Both the position numbers and the translations under genes were made by a program. The notes beneath the pieces were generated by a model. The model did no database searches. It had not been told where the DNA came from and saw only the letters and a program-made list of their open reading frames with translations. 64,000 nucleotides of DNA from CBDFGQ01 sp965247295 (GTDB lineage: Bacteria > Chloroflexota > Dehalococcoidia > Lucifugimonadales > JAGWBF01), in the NCBI GenBank assembly GCA_965247295.1, contig CBDFGQ010000001.1, forward strand, positions 60,674 through 124,673, written 5' to 3'. This document shows positions 18,426 to 27,505 of the stretch, one piece after another (within the stretch, counting starts at the first letter, position 1; every line of letters begins with the position of its first letter).

Positions 18426-19112
18426 GTGCCCACCTTCGACCTGGAACTACAGCTTCAGCGGCAGGGTTATCGTCGCGTTGCGGGCGTGGACGAGGCGGGC
18501 AGGGGTCCGCTGGCCGGCCCCGTGGTGGCGGCGGCGGTGGTTCTTCCCCCGGTGTCGTTCGATGCCCAGGTGGATTCGCTGCCTCCGTGGCTGGACCTGG
18601 TGGACGACAGCAAGGCGCTGAGTCCCCTTCAACGCCAGAGGGCGATGGACGTGATCGAGTCCCACGCGTGCGCCATCGGCGTGGGCATGGCGAGCCATGA
18701 GGAGATAGATGAGATAGGTATAGGCGAGGCCACCAGGTGCGCCATGCGCCGGGCCGTTGGGTGCCTGCCCTTGAGGGCCTCCCATCTGCTCATAGACTAT
18801 GTCCGACTGGATGGATGTGGCGTGCCCTTCCAGAGTGTTGTCCACGGCGACAGGATTAGCTACTCCATAGCTGCCGCATCCATCGTAGCCAAGGTGACTC
18901 GTGACCGGCTCATGCAGCAGGCGGACGTCCTTTACCCGGGGTACGGGTTCTCCAAGCACAAGGGGTATGGCACCGCCCGACACCTGCGCCTGCTGGCGGA
19001 ACGGGGCCCCTGCCCCATCCACCGCCGCTCCTTTAACCCCCTACGGAGTGCGGTAGGTGCTGGAAGCGGACCGGGATCCGAAAACGCGGCGGCGCGTGGG
19101 GAGGCCGGTTGA
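18426..19112 (+). CDS. rnhB: Ribonuclease HII
   Basis: Cleaves RNA in RNA-DNA hybrids and removes single ribonucleotides from DNA. The 228-residue product has VAGVDEAGRGPLAGPVVAAA (Asp22-Glu23), LVDDSKALSPLQR, a later LLIDYVRLDG with the third acidic site and AASIVAKVTRDRLM. The start is the GTG at 18426, giving the common PTFDLE-like N terminus. The C-terminal 25 residues are variable. yraN follows 21 bases downstream, the usual pairing. Confidence 0.93.
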   Translation: MPTFDLELQLQRQGYRRVAGVDEAGRGPLAGPVVAAAVVLPPVSFDAQVDSLPPWLDLVDDSKALSPLQRQRAMDVIESHACAIGVGMASHEEIDEIGIGEATRCAMRRAVGCLPLRASHLLIDYVRLDGCGVPFQSVVHGDRISYSIAAASIVAKVTRDRLMQQADVLYPGYGFSKHKGYGTARHLRLLAERGPCPIHRRSFNPLRSAVGAGSGPGSENAAARGEAG

Positions 19113-19133
19113 AATGGGAGTCGTGAGTTAGCC

Positions 19134-19507
19134 ATGCCCACCGCCAGGAGCCGCGTGGGCGACCGTGGCGAGGGGATCGCCAGGGCGTACCTGAAGTCCA
19201 AGGGATACGAGCTCGTGACCACGAATTTCCATTGCCGGTGGGGCGAGGTGGACATTATCGCCCGCGACGGGCAATACCTGGTCTTCGTTGAGGTGCGCAC
19301 GCGTCGCAGGCCCGGCTGGTACGGCGAACCGGAGGAGTCCATCTCAAACAGGAAGGGGAACGGCTCATTGCCACGGCCGAAACGTACCTCCAGACTTGCT
19401 CTGCTCCCCCGGAAGATTGGCGTATTGACCTTATTACCGTAAGACTGGACAGACGGGGCGCCATCTGGCCAGTGGACCACATAGAGCACGCCATTGAGCT
19501 CGGTTGA
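19134..19507 (+). pseudogene. yraN: UPF0102/YraN-family protein, frame broken by a missing G
   Basis: Predicted Holliday-junction-resolvase-fold protein of unknown role, usually next to rnhB as here. The N-terminal part is normal: GDRGEGIARAYLKSKGYEL, RWGEVDIIARDG and FVEVRTRR, the three nuclease-fold motifs. Past SISNRK the read frame drifts and stops at 19442. Adding one G to GGGG at 19355-19358 restores GERLIATAETYLQ, then RIDLITVRLD, ending at the TGA 19505-19507. The full-length product would be about 124 residues. A homopolymer error and a real frameshift are both possible. Confidence 0.8.
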
Positions 19508-19591
19508 GGGGACCCGAAGTACGGCTATGTTGCGCCAGCTTACGCTGTGCTAGAATCTATACAATAGACAGTCGGGAAACGGCCATACCAT

Positions 19592-19945
19592 ATGCCTCTA
19601 TACGAGTACCGCTGCCGGGACTGCCGTCGTAGGTCAACCGTCCTGGTGAGGAGTATATCCAGTCCTGAGGAACCGCATTGCCAGCACTGCGGCGGCGGCG
19701 ACCTTGCTCGCCTGATCTCCAAATTCTCCTTCCGCCGTTCCTGGGGAAGCAGCCTGGACTGGGCGCCTGATTCAGGCTATCCCACGGAGTCCGACATGGA
19801 CGATCCAAAGCGGATGGCGCAGTGGATGCGGCGCATGCAGAAGGAGATGGGGGACGAAGTGACCCCGGAGTTCGATCAGATGGTCGAGGAGATGGAGTCT
19901 GAGGATGGCCGGTTGGAAGATGGGGGAGAGGAGATGGATGAGTGA
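19592..19945 (+). CDS. FmdB-family zinc-ribbon protein (first copy)
   Basis: A 117-residue protein with an N-terminal zinc ribbon: MPLYEYRCRDC and, about 24 residues later, CQHCGGGDL, giving two CxxC pairs. The rest is acidic and rich in methionine, with a predicted helix MAQWMRRMQKEMGDE. The FmdB-type regulatory protein family has no firmly established function. A second FmdB-like gene follows 57 bases on, and the two probably arose by duplication. Confidence 0.82.
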   Translation: MPLYEYRCRDCRRRSTVLVRSISSPEEPHCQHCGGGDLARLISKFSFRRSWGSSLDWAPDSGYPTESDMDDPKRMAQWMRRMQKEMGDEVTPEFDQMVEEMESEDGRLEDGGEEMDE

Positions 19946-20002
19946 TCAGGCCCTCCTTGGTGGTTGGATGGCCACCGTGGCCCTCCAACTAGAGGCGTGA
20001 GC

Positions 20003-20350
20003 ATGCCCATCTATGAATTTCGCTGCCGCGCCTGCTCCAGGGTGTCCTCTTTCTTTGCTCGGTCCATGAACTCCAAGCTGGAACCGCGGTGCTCCGCCTG
20101 CGAGAGCTCAGACATGCAGCGGGCGGTTTCCACCTTCGCTTATCACAAGTCGGTCAAAACCCTACACCAGGAGTACGGTCCCCCGCCACCACCAGGAGCC
20201 CCATCCCTCGACTACTATCAGGACCCCCGTAACGTGGGCCGCGGAGTGGAAGAGTCATTCCAGAAATATGGCGTCGACATGCCCCAGTCGGTAAGGGACA
20301 CCATCGACGCCGCCCGCGAGGGAGAGCTGCCCAAGGGACTGGACCTATGA
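20003..20350 (+). CDS. FmdB-family zinc-ribbon protein (second copy)
   Basis: A 115-residue relative of the preceding gene: the zinc ribbon is MPIYEFRCRAC followed by CSACESSDM. The remainder differs, with YGPPPPPGAP and a C-terminal helix ending near RDTIDAAREGELPKG. The ATG at 20003 gives the family N terminus; the frame is open from 19964, but that extension does not look like the family. Its stop overlaps the ATG of thiE (ATGA at 20347), so the two are translationally coupled. Confidence 0.82.
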   Translation: MPIYEFRCRACSRVSSFFARSMNSKLEPRCSACESSDMQRAVSTFAYHKSVKTLHQEYGPPPPPGAPSLDYYQDPRNVGRGVEESFQKYGVDMPQSVRDTIDAAREGELPKGLDL

Positions 20351-21330
20351 CCCAAAGTGGCGCCTCTGTGGAGGGCCAGCTAGACTGTTTGAGGTACTCT
20401 GTCCAGAGCCTGGCCGCCCTATGCTCAGAACTTCCCCTGTCCCCCGATCTCTCAGCCCGCTTATCGAGCCTGGCTTCCTGTATTTCGTCATCCGCTGCTC
20501 GGCCTACTAGAATGGTGGCCCCAACCGAAGCCATCGAGCTGATCTCCCAGTCCAGGTCTTCCCTTAAACTTCTTGTTGCAGCGGACTGCCTGCTAGATGG
20601 CGACCCGCCTGGCCTGGTCTCCCAATTGCGGTGCGCCCTAAACGACCTTGAGAGAGCTGTTGGTCAGAGGCTCCGTGAGGGGCCCAACTCGCGGACGTAT
20701 GGCTTGTACGTTATCGTTGACCCCGAGGTAACGGCGGGACGAGACTCCCTGGAAGTGGCAGAGGGCGCGCTGAAGGGTGGGGCAAGGATGGTGCAGCTGA
20801 GGGACAAGCTCAGAGAGAAGGGGCAGACCCTAAGCCTGGCCTATGGGTTAAAGGAGCTCTGCGCGCGTTTCGGCGCCCTTCTCATCGTGAACGACCATGC
20901 GGACCTGGCTGCCTTGGTGGAATCCGACGGGCTTCACGTGGGCCAGGGAGACCTGCCGGTCGATGAGGCCCGCCGAATATTGTGGTCCCACCAGATCATC
21001 GGACGCTCCAATCACTTGGTGGAGGAGGCCCTGGAGTCCGAGTGTCAGGGCGCGGACCACGTGGCGGTGGGCGCGGTGTACCCTACCAGCACCAAGGCCA
21101 GCATAAAGAGTCGCGCTCCCACCGGGCCTGAGGCAATCCGCAGGGTCAAGGAGGCGGTCAACGTACCGGTGGTCGCAATCGGGGGCATAAACGAGGAAAA
21201 CGTGGGGCCGGTGGTAAGGGCTGGGGCCGATGCGATATGTGTCACCAGCGCTGTTGGTCTAGCGAACGACCCGGAGGCTGCGTCGCGACGCCTGGTGGAG
21301 CGGATTCGTCAGGCGGGAGGAAGGGGCTGA
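20347..21330 (+). CDS. thiE: Thiamine-phosphate synthase with a 115-residue N-terminal extension
   Basis: Joins the thiazole and pyrimidine halves of thiamine. The TIM-barrel part begins at TYGLYVIVDPEVTAGRDS and has the family motifs MVQLRDKL, LLIVNDHADLAAL, DGLHVGQGDLP, GADHVAVGAVYPTSTK and VVAIGGINEEN. Ahead of it lies an unassigned helical region of about 115 residues (LRYSVQSLAALCSELPLSP near the start). The 327-residue product is therefore longer than a stand-alone ThiE of about 210. No TPP riboswitch is visible; the start overlaps the preceding gene. Confidence 0.9.
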   Translation: MTQSGASVEGQLDCLRYSVQSLAALCSELPLSPDLSARLSSLASCISSSAARPTRMVAPTEAIELISQSRSSLKLLVAADCLLDGDPPGLVSQLRCALNDLERAVGQRLREGPNSRTYGLYVIVDPEVTAGRDSLEVAEGALKGGARMVQLRDKLREKGQTLSLAYGLKELCARFGALLIVNDHADLAALVESDGLHVGQGDLPVDEARRILWSHQIIGRSNHLVEEALESECQGADHVAVGAVYPTSTKASIKSRAPTGPEAIRRVKEAVNVPVVAIGGINEENVGPVVRAGADAICVTSAVGLANDPEAASRRLVERIRQAGGRG

Positions 21331-21980
21331 TGTCCTCGACGCACGACGAGAGCCTATCACGGGTTGCTGAGAAGGCTCTATCGGAGCTTTCCACCAAGCA
21401 CGAAGCGAGGGAGCGGGGGCTTCGGATATCCAGAGAAGTGATCAGGCTGTCCGCCAACGCTATACGTGCGGTCCACCGTAAGGAGTTCGATGGGGCCAGG
21501 GAGCTGGTGGACCACGCCGCCGAAAGGCTCCAGGAAGCCTCCGGTTGCTTGAAGGAGTGGCCGGAGATTTATTTTGCGGGATTTCTAAGCGATGCCAGGA
21601 AGGAATTCTGCGAGGCCAATATTACCCTGGCCCTGATCTCGGGCGCCAGCATCCCGGAGCCACAGGAGCTGGGCGTTGAAATGGCCCCTTATCTAAACGG
21701 CTTGGGGGAGGTCATCGGCGAGCTACGGCGGTTCATCCTGGACTCGCTGCGTAGGGACGACACGCAGCGAGTCCAGGAGTTGATGCAGGTAATGGACGAT
21801 ATTTACGGCTTGCTGGTTACGGTCGACTTCCCTGAGGCCGTGACGGGTGGACTGAGGCGCACCACCGATGCAATGAGGGGCGTGCTGGAAAGGACCCGTG
21901 GAGACCTGACGATGGCGCTGATGCAACGGGACCTAGAGCACAGGCTCGCCGCCTGGGAGCGCGAAAGCCATGGAGGCTGA
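21330..21980 (+). CDS. Translin/TRAX-like helical protein
   Basis: A 216-residue all-alpha protein. REVIRLSANAIRAVHRKEFD and YFAGFLSDARKEFCEANITL match translin-family signatures; the family binds single-stranded RNA or DNA, and its TRAX branch has nuclease activity through acidic residues. Prokaryotic members are known, but their function is poorly defined. The ATG at 21330 overlaps the thiE stop (TGATG), so it is coupled to thiE. No metabolic tie to thiamine is visible, so the coupling may be only positional. Confidence 0.75.
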   Translation: MSSTHDESLSRVAEKALSELSTKHEARERGLRISREVIRLSANAIRAVHRKEFDGARELVDHAAERLQEASGCLKEWPEIYFAGFLSDARKEFCEANITLALISGASIPEPQELGVEMAPYLNGLGEVIGELRRFILDSLRRDDTQRVQELMQVMDDIYGLLVTVDFPEAVTGGLRRTTDAMRGVLERTRGDLTMALMQRDLEHRLAAWERESHGG

Positions 21981-22041
21981 GTTCTAGGCCCGTGAACCGA
22001 CGCCTCCTGCCCCACGTGCGGGTCGGATATGTCGTGCTCAC

Positions 22042-22070
22042 TTGACACCCCAAGTCCCGTGTGTTAGTTT
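22042..22070 (+). promoter_or_regulatory. Candidate promoter for hppA
   Basis: TTGACA (22042-22047), a 17-base spacer and TAGTTT (22065-22070). A TG one base before the -10 box gives an extended -10 form. The hppA ATG lies 47 bases downstream. Confidence 0.45.
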
Positions 22071-22117
22071 CTCTGGTGCTCAACTTCTAGACTCATGTAG
22101 GGTGCTGTAAGCCAAGT

Positions 22118-24187
22118 ATGTTGCCAATAGTGACAGCCCTCGTTGCCGGTGGGGTGGCCCTCGCCTTTGCCGCACTCCTGGCTGTGCGCGTGCTGCGGGC
22201 TGACCAGGGAAACGACCGGATGATAGACATCGCCCTTGCCATTAGGGAGGGCGCTTTGGCCTTTCTCCGGCGCGAGTACCTCGTCCTGGTGCCTTTCGTC
22301 ATCGCCGTGACCGTAGTCCTGTGGCTGCTGATCGACCTCTGGACCTACGACCAGTGGATACCCCGGACGGCGATAGCCTATCTGGTGGGCACCGTTTGCT
22401 CCGCTGCCGCCGGGTTTATAGGCATGAACGTGGCAATTCGGGCCAACGTCAGGACCGCCGCCGCCGCTATGAGGGGCCTGAACCCGGCGCTACAGGTCGC
22501 CTTCTCCAGCGGGGCCGTGATGGGGATCACGGTAGTGGGAGTGGGACTCCTGGGTGTTACCATCCTGTACCTGGTCTTCAAAGACATCACCTGGGTGGTA
22601 GGATTCGGTTTCGGGGCCTCATCCATCGCCCTATTTGCGAGGGTGGGTGGGGGCGTATTTACCAAGGCCGCGGATGTGGGGGCCGACCTGGTGGGCAAAG
22701 TGGAGGCGGGCATCCCCGAAGACGACCCGAGAAATCCGGCGGTCATAGCAGACAACGTGGGGGACAACGTTGGTGACGTGGCGGGCATGGGGGCCGACCT
22801 GTTCGAGTCCTACGTGGGGTCCATTATCGCGGCCATTTCTCTGGCCGCGGTGGCGGTGGCGACAGTAGATGGAGAGGGCTGGAAGAGCGATGTGATCCTG
22901 CTCCCCCTGGTGCTGGCGGGCTCGGGGATAGTGGCATCCATGCTGGGCACCTTCGTCGTCAGGAGCGGAGACAGGGCCAACTTCGGTCAGCTTCTATGGG
23001 CCCTGCGCCGGGGCATCTTTGCATCAGCCATACTCGTGGTGGCATTCGCTGCGGGAGCGATCGTGTGGCTGGACCTGGATGGGCTCATAGCTCCAAACGT
23101 AAGTGAGTTCGACCTCTTCTGGGCGATTGTCGCCGGGCTGGCAGCGGGGGTGATTATCGGAGTGGTTACCGAGTACTACACCTCCTATGACTATGGCCCT
23201 ACCCAGCGCGTGGCAGAGGCGGCCCAGACGGGTACCGCCACCACCATGATCAGTGGCATTGCCACGGGCATGTACAGTACTGTGGTGCCGGTCGTCATCA
23301 TCGCGGGGGCCGTCCTGGTGGCCTTCGAGCTGGCGAATTTCTATGGGGTGGCCCTGGCTGGAGTGGGGATGCTCTCTACCCTGGGCATAACCCTGGCCAC
23401 CGACGCCTATGGCCCGGTGGCTGATAACGCCGGTGGAATAGCCGAGCAAGCCCAGCTGGCCCCAGAGGTCCGCCAGCGTACCGATGCCCTGGACGCCCTG
23501 GGCAACACGACCGCAGCCACCGGAAAGGGGTTTGCCATCGGCTCAGCGGCCCTTACGGCCCTGGCACTGTTGGCCGCTTTCGCCCAGGAGTCAAAGCTGG
23601 AAGGCATAAACCTTTTGACCCACACTACCCTGGCAGGCCTGCTCATAGGCGCCATGCTCCCTTTCCTGTTCTCCGCCATGACCATGAAGGCGGTGGGAAG
23701 GGCGGCCTTCTCCATCGTCAACGAGGTAAGGCGCCAGTTCCGAGAAATCCCCGGGATAATGGAGGGCACGGGCCGTCCCGATTACGCACGCTGTGTGGAT
23801 ATCAGCACTAGTGGCGCCCTCCGGGAGATGATCGTTCCAGGAATCATGGCCGTGTCGGTGCCCCTGGCCGTGGGCTTCATCCTGGGTACACCGGCCCTGG
23901 GAGGCCTGCTCATAGGGGCGGTGGGCTCCGGCTTTGTCCTGGCGATAACCATGGCCAATGCCGGGGGAGCGTGGGACAACGCCAAGAAATACATCGAGAT
24001 CGGCCACTATGGGGGAAAGGGCTCCGACCCGCATAAAGCGGCGGTGGAGGGCGACCTGGTGGGGGACCCCTTCAAGGACACATCGGGGCCATCCTTGAAC
24101 ATTCTAGTGAAGCTGATGGCAATAGTATCGCTGGTGTTCGCGCCCGTCTTTCTCAAGGTGGAGCCCCTCATCGAGCGGATCAACTAG
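22118..24187 (+). CDS. hppA: K+-dependent membrane-bound pyrophosphatase (proton- or sodium-pumping)
   Basis: Integral membrane pump that couples PPi hydrolysis to cation export. The 689-residue product has about 16 hydrophobic helices. The PPi site is clear: GGGVFTKAADVGADLVGKVE, then NPAVIADNVGDNVGDVAGMG, and near the end DNAKKYIE. The K+-dependence segment reads GNTTAATGKGFA: an alanine at the key position and a glycine three residues on mark the K+-dependent class, while K+-independent enzymes carry a lysine. The transported ion cannot be settled from these motifs alone. Confidence 0.95.
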   Translation: MLPIVTALVAGGVALAFAALLAVRVLRADQGNDRMIDIALAIREGALAFLRREYLVLVPFVIAVTVVLWLLIDLWTYDQWIPRTAIAYLVGTVCSAAAGFIGMNVAIRANVRTAAAAMRGLNPALQVAFSSGAVMGITVVGVGLLGVTILYLVFKDITWVVGFGFGASSIALFARVGGGVFTKAADVGADLVGKVEAGIPEDDPRNPAVIADNVGDNVGDVAGMGADLFESYVGSIIAAISLAAVAVATVDGEGWKSDVILLPLVLAGSGIVASMLGTFVVRSGDRANFGQLLWALRRGIFASAILVVAFAAGAIVWLDLDGLIAPNVSEFDLFWAIVAGLAAGVIIGVVTEYYTSYDYGPTQRVAEAAQTGTATTMISGIATGMYSTVVPVVIIAGAVLVAFELANFYGVALAGVGMLSTLGITLATDAYGPVADNAGGIAEQAQLAPEVRQRTDALDALGNTTAATGKGFAIGSAALTALALLAAFAQESKLEGINLLTHTTLAGLLIGAMLPFLFSAMTMKAVGRAAFSIVNEVRRQFREIPGIMEGTGRPDYARCVDISTSGALREMIVPGIMAVSVPLAVGFILGTPALGGLLIGAVGSGFVLAITMANAGGAWDNAKKYIEIGHYGGKGSDPHKAAVEGDLVGDPFKDTSGPSLNILVKLMAIVSLVFAPVFLKVEPLIERIN

Positions 24188-24330
24188 CTGCTCATTCGAG
24201 GTCTCCTCTTGCGATGGCTGTGCCGCTCCTCCAAGGACCCACTGGCGCGTTTGATTACCCAGTACCTTCCTGATCACTCCCTTATTCCAGAGTCCCTTGT
24301 GGCTGGTGCCACTAGCCGTAGGCAACCTTT

Positions 24331-24349
24331 CGGGCTCGTGGTGAGCCCG
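24331..24349 (+). terminator. Hairpin after hppA
   Basis: CGGGCTC (24331-24337) and GAGCCCG (24343-24349) form a perfect seven-pair stem with a five-base loop. No T-run follows. It lies 143 bases after the hppA stop and before the tRNA, so it is a weak terminator candidate. Confidence 0.35.
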
Positions 24350-24418
24350 TCGAACCGCGCTGTGCCGACCGGCGAGAGCGTTGGCAGCTAAGAACAGGCC
24401 GGGTTATAATATAAAAGA

Positions 24419-24493
24419 GCGGGTGTAGCTCAGTGGTAGAGCGCTAGCCTTCCAAGCTAGCTGTCGTCGGTTCGATCCCGATCACCCGCTCCA
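24419..24493 (+). tRNA. tRNA-Gly (anticodon TCC)
   Basis: A complete cloverleaf: acceptor GCGGGTG pairs with CACCCGC, the D arm is GCTCAGTGGTAGAGC, the anticodon stem CTAGC/GCTAG encloses CTTCCAA with anticodon TCC, and the T arm contains GGTTCGATCCC. The 3' CCA is encoded (24491-24493). A TATAAT-like box precedes it in GGGTTATAATATAAAAG. Confidence 0.96.
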
Positions 24494-24611
24494 GCTTTTG
24501 TCCGAGCGGACTCTTCATCCGAAAACCCTTGATTTTCTTCGTGGCCACCCCCATTTGCTGCACTCATGGTGGCAGTGCAAAATGGTGCCACTGTCCCTAT
24601 GTTCGCAACTA

Positions 24612-24641
24612 TTGACAGCCTCAGCGAGAATCTGATATAGT
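24612..24641 (+). promoter_or_regulatory. Candidate promoter for the peptide ABC transporter operon
   Basis: TTGACA (24612-24617), an 18-base spacer and TATAGT (24636-24641). The chosen start of the binding-protein gene lies 83 bases downstream. Confidence 0.5.
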
Positions 24642-24724
24642 GCGACGCATTCCCACGAGCTTGGCAAAGCAACCTCATATTTGTAGTGACCAGACTGCAC
24701 AAAAATTCCCACGGAGGTACGATT

Positions 24725-26452
24725 ATGGTGCACCGACGGGTATTCAAGTCCAAGTGGTTGCTCATACTCCCGCTCCTTGCAGTGCTGATAATGGCGGTGG
24801 CCTGCGGAGACGGGGACGCGCCTACGCCCCTCGTCATCGAGAAAGAGGTGGTGGTAGAGAAGGAAGTTGTGAAAGAGGTGGTGGTAGTGGCCACGCCGAC
24901 GCCTGGGAAGGCACCTGCGGCCATGACCCCCACCAATACCCTGGGAGTAGCCGTCTTCGCTTGCTCCAAAGAGTCGCTGGATATGGCGTTCAGCGATACC
25001 AGCACCAAGGCATGTACCGGGGAGATGTTTGACTTCCTGATTGGGACCGCAGGAAATGGGGACCTTACGGGTAAGCGTGGCCTGGCCGAGTCATGGGAGG
25101 TCGGCCCCGATGGGTCGTCGTTGAAACTGAATCTACGCAAAGGTGTCAAGTGGCATGACGGCGCGCCCTTTACCTCCGACGATGTGCTGTTCACTATAGG
25201 CGAGAGGTATCTGGCCGAGGAGGCCATCTGCGTCTTCTGTCGCCAGCTCAAGGTGCAGGTCGACGAGGTGGTGCCCGTTGACACCCACACCGTCGACATC
25301 CGGCTAAAGAGTCCCGATATCACCTTTTTCGCTACCCTCAGCAATAGGGATGCGGACATTGCGATACTGCCGAGGCAAAATTTCAAGGCCAACGCCGACG
25401 GCACCTTCCAGCTGCAGGGCGACCCCATCGGGACGGGGTTCATGAAGTTCGTGAAAAGGACGGCGGGGCAGTCCTACACCTACGAGGCCAACCTGGACTA
25501 CTGGAGCACCGATTACCCGCCCGACTGGGCCGGAATGCGCCTGACGATTGTGCCAGAAGCGACCGTGCGCCTCGCATCGCTCCGCGCGGAAGAGGTGGAC
25601 CTGGCCAAGATCAATACCGACCAGGTGGCCCAGTTGAAGCAGGCTGGTCTCAGACTCGGTGGCTACGAAGGCGGCGGTACCTTCGCGATTACCTTTAACA
25701 AGAGCTTCGATCCGAAGTGGATATACAACAACCTGGAGTTCCGCAAGGCCCTGGCCCTGGCGATAGACATGGATGCCCTCGTCGAAGCGCTTTTCACCGA
25801 GGGGACTTACGTCCGTGCTTCAACAGCGTTCTGGAACCTATCGGCCGTCGTTGGCTATGACCCGGGCCTTAAACCCTACCCTTATGACCCCGAAGAGGCC
25901 AAGAAGGCGCTGAAGGCGTCGGGATACGACGGAACAAAGTTGAAGATCTGGCCTTTTGTGCAGACCAGTTGGTGCGTTCCCTGCCTGGATATCCTGGAGA
26001 TCGCACAAGGTTACTGGGAGGAGATAGGGGTCAAGACGGAGATGGCTCCCATTGAGTGGGCCGGCTTTAGCAAGAAGATCTTTAGTATTCCGCCGGATTT
26101 GGGGGACCAGTTCGCGGGGCATATCTCCATGGATGCCGCCCCCGGACGGCCATTAGGCGTCCAGAACGTTCGCAACTCCTGGGCCAGCAAGGACGTCGGG
26201 GGCCGTTTCGAGGCTTTCCACGACGCGGAAGGCGCCGACGCGGTGTATCAAGCAGCAGGATCAGTGAGCTCTATGGAGGAACTTCAGAAGCTCCTGCAGG
26301 ACTTCAACAAGAAATCATACGCGGAATATCCTTCGATACCCATTGTCCAGACTAACGCCACCTGGGGATTGGGCCCAAGGATAGAGTCGTGGGACCCGGC
26401 CGATCTGGCGGTTGCAGGATTCCACTTTGAGACTGCCCGACAGAAGCGCTAA
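24725..26452 (+). CDS. ABC transporter peptide/nickel-type substrate-binding lipoprotein
   Basis: Extracytoplasmic solute-binding protein of the SBP_bac_5 (DppA/OppA) family, 575 residues. The signal peptide LLILPLLAVLIMAVACG ends in a lipobox cysteine. A Val/Glu/Lys low-complexity linker (KEVVVEKEVVKEVVVV) and TPTPG follow, a layout common in Chloroflexota lipoproteins. The mature part has GLAESWEVGPDGSSLKLNLR and GVKWHDGAPFTSDDV, both diagnostic of the family. The ATG at 24725 has GGAGGT upstream. The ligand is not predictable. Confidence 0.9.
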   Translation: MVHRRVFKSKWLLILPLLAVLIMAVACGDGDAPTPLVIEKEVVVEKEVVKEVVVVATPTPGKAPAAMTPTNTLGVAVFACSKESLDMAFSDTSTKACTGEMFDFLIGTAGNGDLTGKRGLAESWEVGPDGSSLKLNLRKGVKWHDGAPFTSDDVLFTIGERYLAEEAICVFCRQLKVQVDEVVPVDTHTVDIRLKSPDITFFATLSNRDADIAILPRQNFKANADGTFQLQGDPIGTGFMKFVKRTAGQSYTYEANLDYWSTDYPPDWAGMRLTIVPEATVRLASLRAEEVDLAKINTDQVAQLKQAGLRLGGYEGGGTFAITFNKSFDPKWIYNNLEFRKALALAIDMDALVEALFTEGTYVRASTAFWNLSAVVGYDPGLKPYPYDPEEAKKALKASGYDGTKLKIWPFVQTSWCVPCLDILEIAQGYWEEIGVKTEMAPIEWAGFSKKIFSIPPDLGDQFAGHISMDAAPGRPLGVQNVRNSWASKDVGGRFEAFHDAEGADAVYQAAGSVSSMEELQKLLQDFNKKSYAEYPSIPIVQTNATWGLGPRIESWDPADLAVAGFHFETARQKR

Positions 26453-26474
26453 ACCTACCTCTGGAGAACGAGAG

Positions 26475-26509
26475 GTGCCCGTGGGCCCATTCCAGGTGCC
26501 CATGGGCAC
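26475..26509 (+). terminator. Hairpin between the binding protein and the permeases
   Basis: GTGCCCGTG (26475-26483) pairs with CATGGGCAC (26501-26509) with one G-T pair; the 3' part alone is also the palindrome GTGCCCATGGGCAC. A pyrimidine-rich TTTCTCTGTT follows. Such a partial terminator inside an ABC operon would give more binding protein than permease. Confidence 0.5.
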
Positions 26510-26584
26510 TTTCTCTGTTGGGCATGGCACTGAAGCGCCCGTACACCGCGTGCATTAGTAGAGTATAGGGCGGGACCTTTGCTC

Positions 26585-27505
26585 ATGGTTACCTTCATCT
26601 TTTTTCGCTTCATTCAGGCGGTGATAACCCTTTTTGTCACCAGCTTCGGCGTTTTCGCACTGTCGTTCAGCACCGGCAGCCCGGCGGACATGATGTTGGG
26701 CCGCGAGGTCTCCGCAAAGGATCGGGAACAGTTTATCAAACGGATGGGGTTCGATCGGCCCGTCCATGTCCAATACTGGAAGTTTCTGAAGGGCGCAGTT
26801 CGGGGAGACTTCGGTATATCGAACAAAACGAACTCTCCGGTCATCGATATAGTTGCTGAGCGCCTGGACGCCTCTTTCAAGCTGACCGGCGTAGCCCTCT
26901 TCATCACCCTACTCATCAGCCTGCCCCTGGGTGTGCTGGGGGCGGTGAACAGGGGCAAATGGCTGGACAAGGGGGCGCTGAGCTTCGCCCTGGTGGGGCA
27001 GGCCGCCCCCACGTTCTTGCTCGCCCTGGGGGCGATCCTGATCTTCGCCATATGGCTGCGGTGGTTCCCGACCTCGGGGGACGGCACCTGGAAACACTAC
27101 GTTCTGCCCGGGGTGACCCTTGGATGGGGCATCAGCGCCGGAATGGTGCGTCTCCTGCGGGCGAGCATGCTGGACGTGATGGACAGCGAGTACATCAAGC
27201 TGGCCCGGGCCAAGGGGCTCAGTGAGACCAGCGTGGTGTGGAAGCACGCCATGCGCAATGCCCTCATCCCTGTGGTCACCTTTATAGGATATACCTACGG
27301 TCACGTCCTGGCCGCGGCCATCGTCACCGAGGTGGTGTTCGCGTGGCCGGGTCTGGGCCAACTCACCTATCAAGCTATAATATGGCGCGACTTCCCCGTG
27401 CTGCAGTTAACGATCTTGGTCTGGGTGTCCCTGATCATCTTCATCAACTTTTTGGTGGACCTTAGCTACGCGGTGATCGACCCCCGAATAAGGGTCACTT
27501 CATGA
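26585..27505 (+). CDS. ABC transporter permease, DppB-like
   Basis: Inner-membrane permease of the peptide/nickel importer class, 306 residues with six hydrophobic helices. It starts near the usual FIFFRFIQAVITLFVTS helix, followed by the conserved periplasmic region ending MGFDRPVHVQYWKFLKG. The EAA coupling loop is EYIKLARAKGLSETSVVWKH. The ATG at 26585 is preferred; a TTG at 26579 in the same frame is possible. It overlaps the next permease by four bases (ATGA at 27502). Confidence 0.9.
   Translation: MVTFIFFRFIQAVITLFVTSFGVFALSFSTGSPADMMLGREVSAKDREQFIKRMGFDRPVHVQYWKFLKGAVRGDFGISNKTNSPVIDIVAERLDASFKLTGVALFITLLISLPLGVLGAVNRGKWLDKGALSFALVGQAAPTFLLALGAILIFAIWLRWFPTSGDGTWKHYVLPGVTLGWGISAGMVRLLRASMLDVMDSEYIKLARAKGLSETSVVWKHAMRNALIPVVTFIGYTYGHVLAAAIVTEVVFAWPGLGQLTYQAIIWRDFPVLQLTILVWVSLIIFINFLVDLSYAVIDPRIRVTS

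Noticed and set aside
20250..20347. TPP riboswitch upstream of thiE
   Set aside because: thiE overlaps the preceding gene, leaving no leader, and no THI-box sequence is present.
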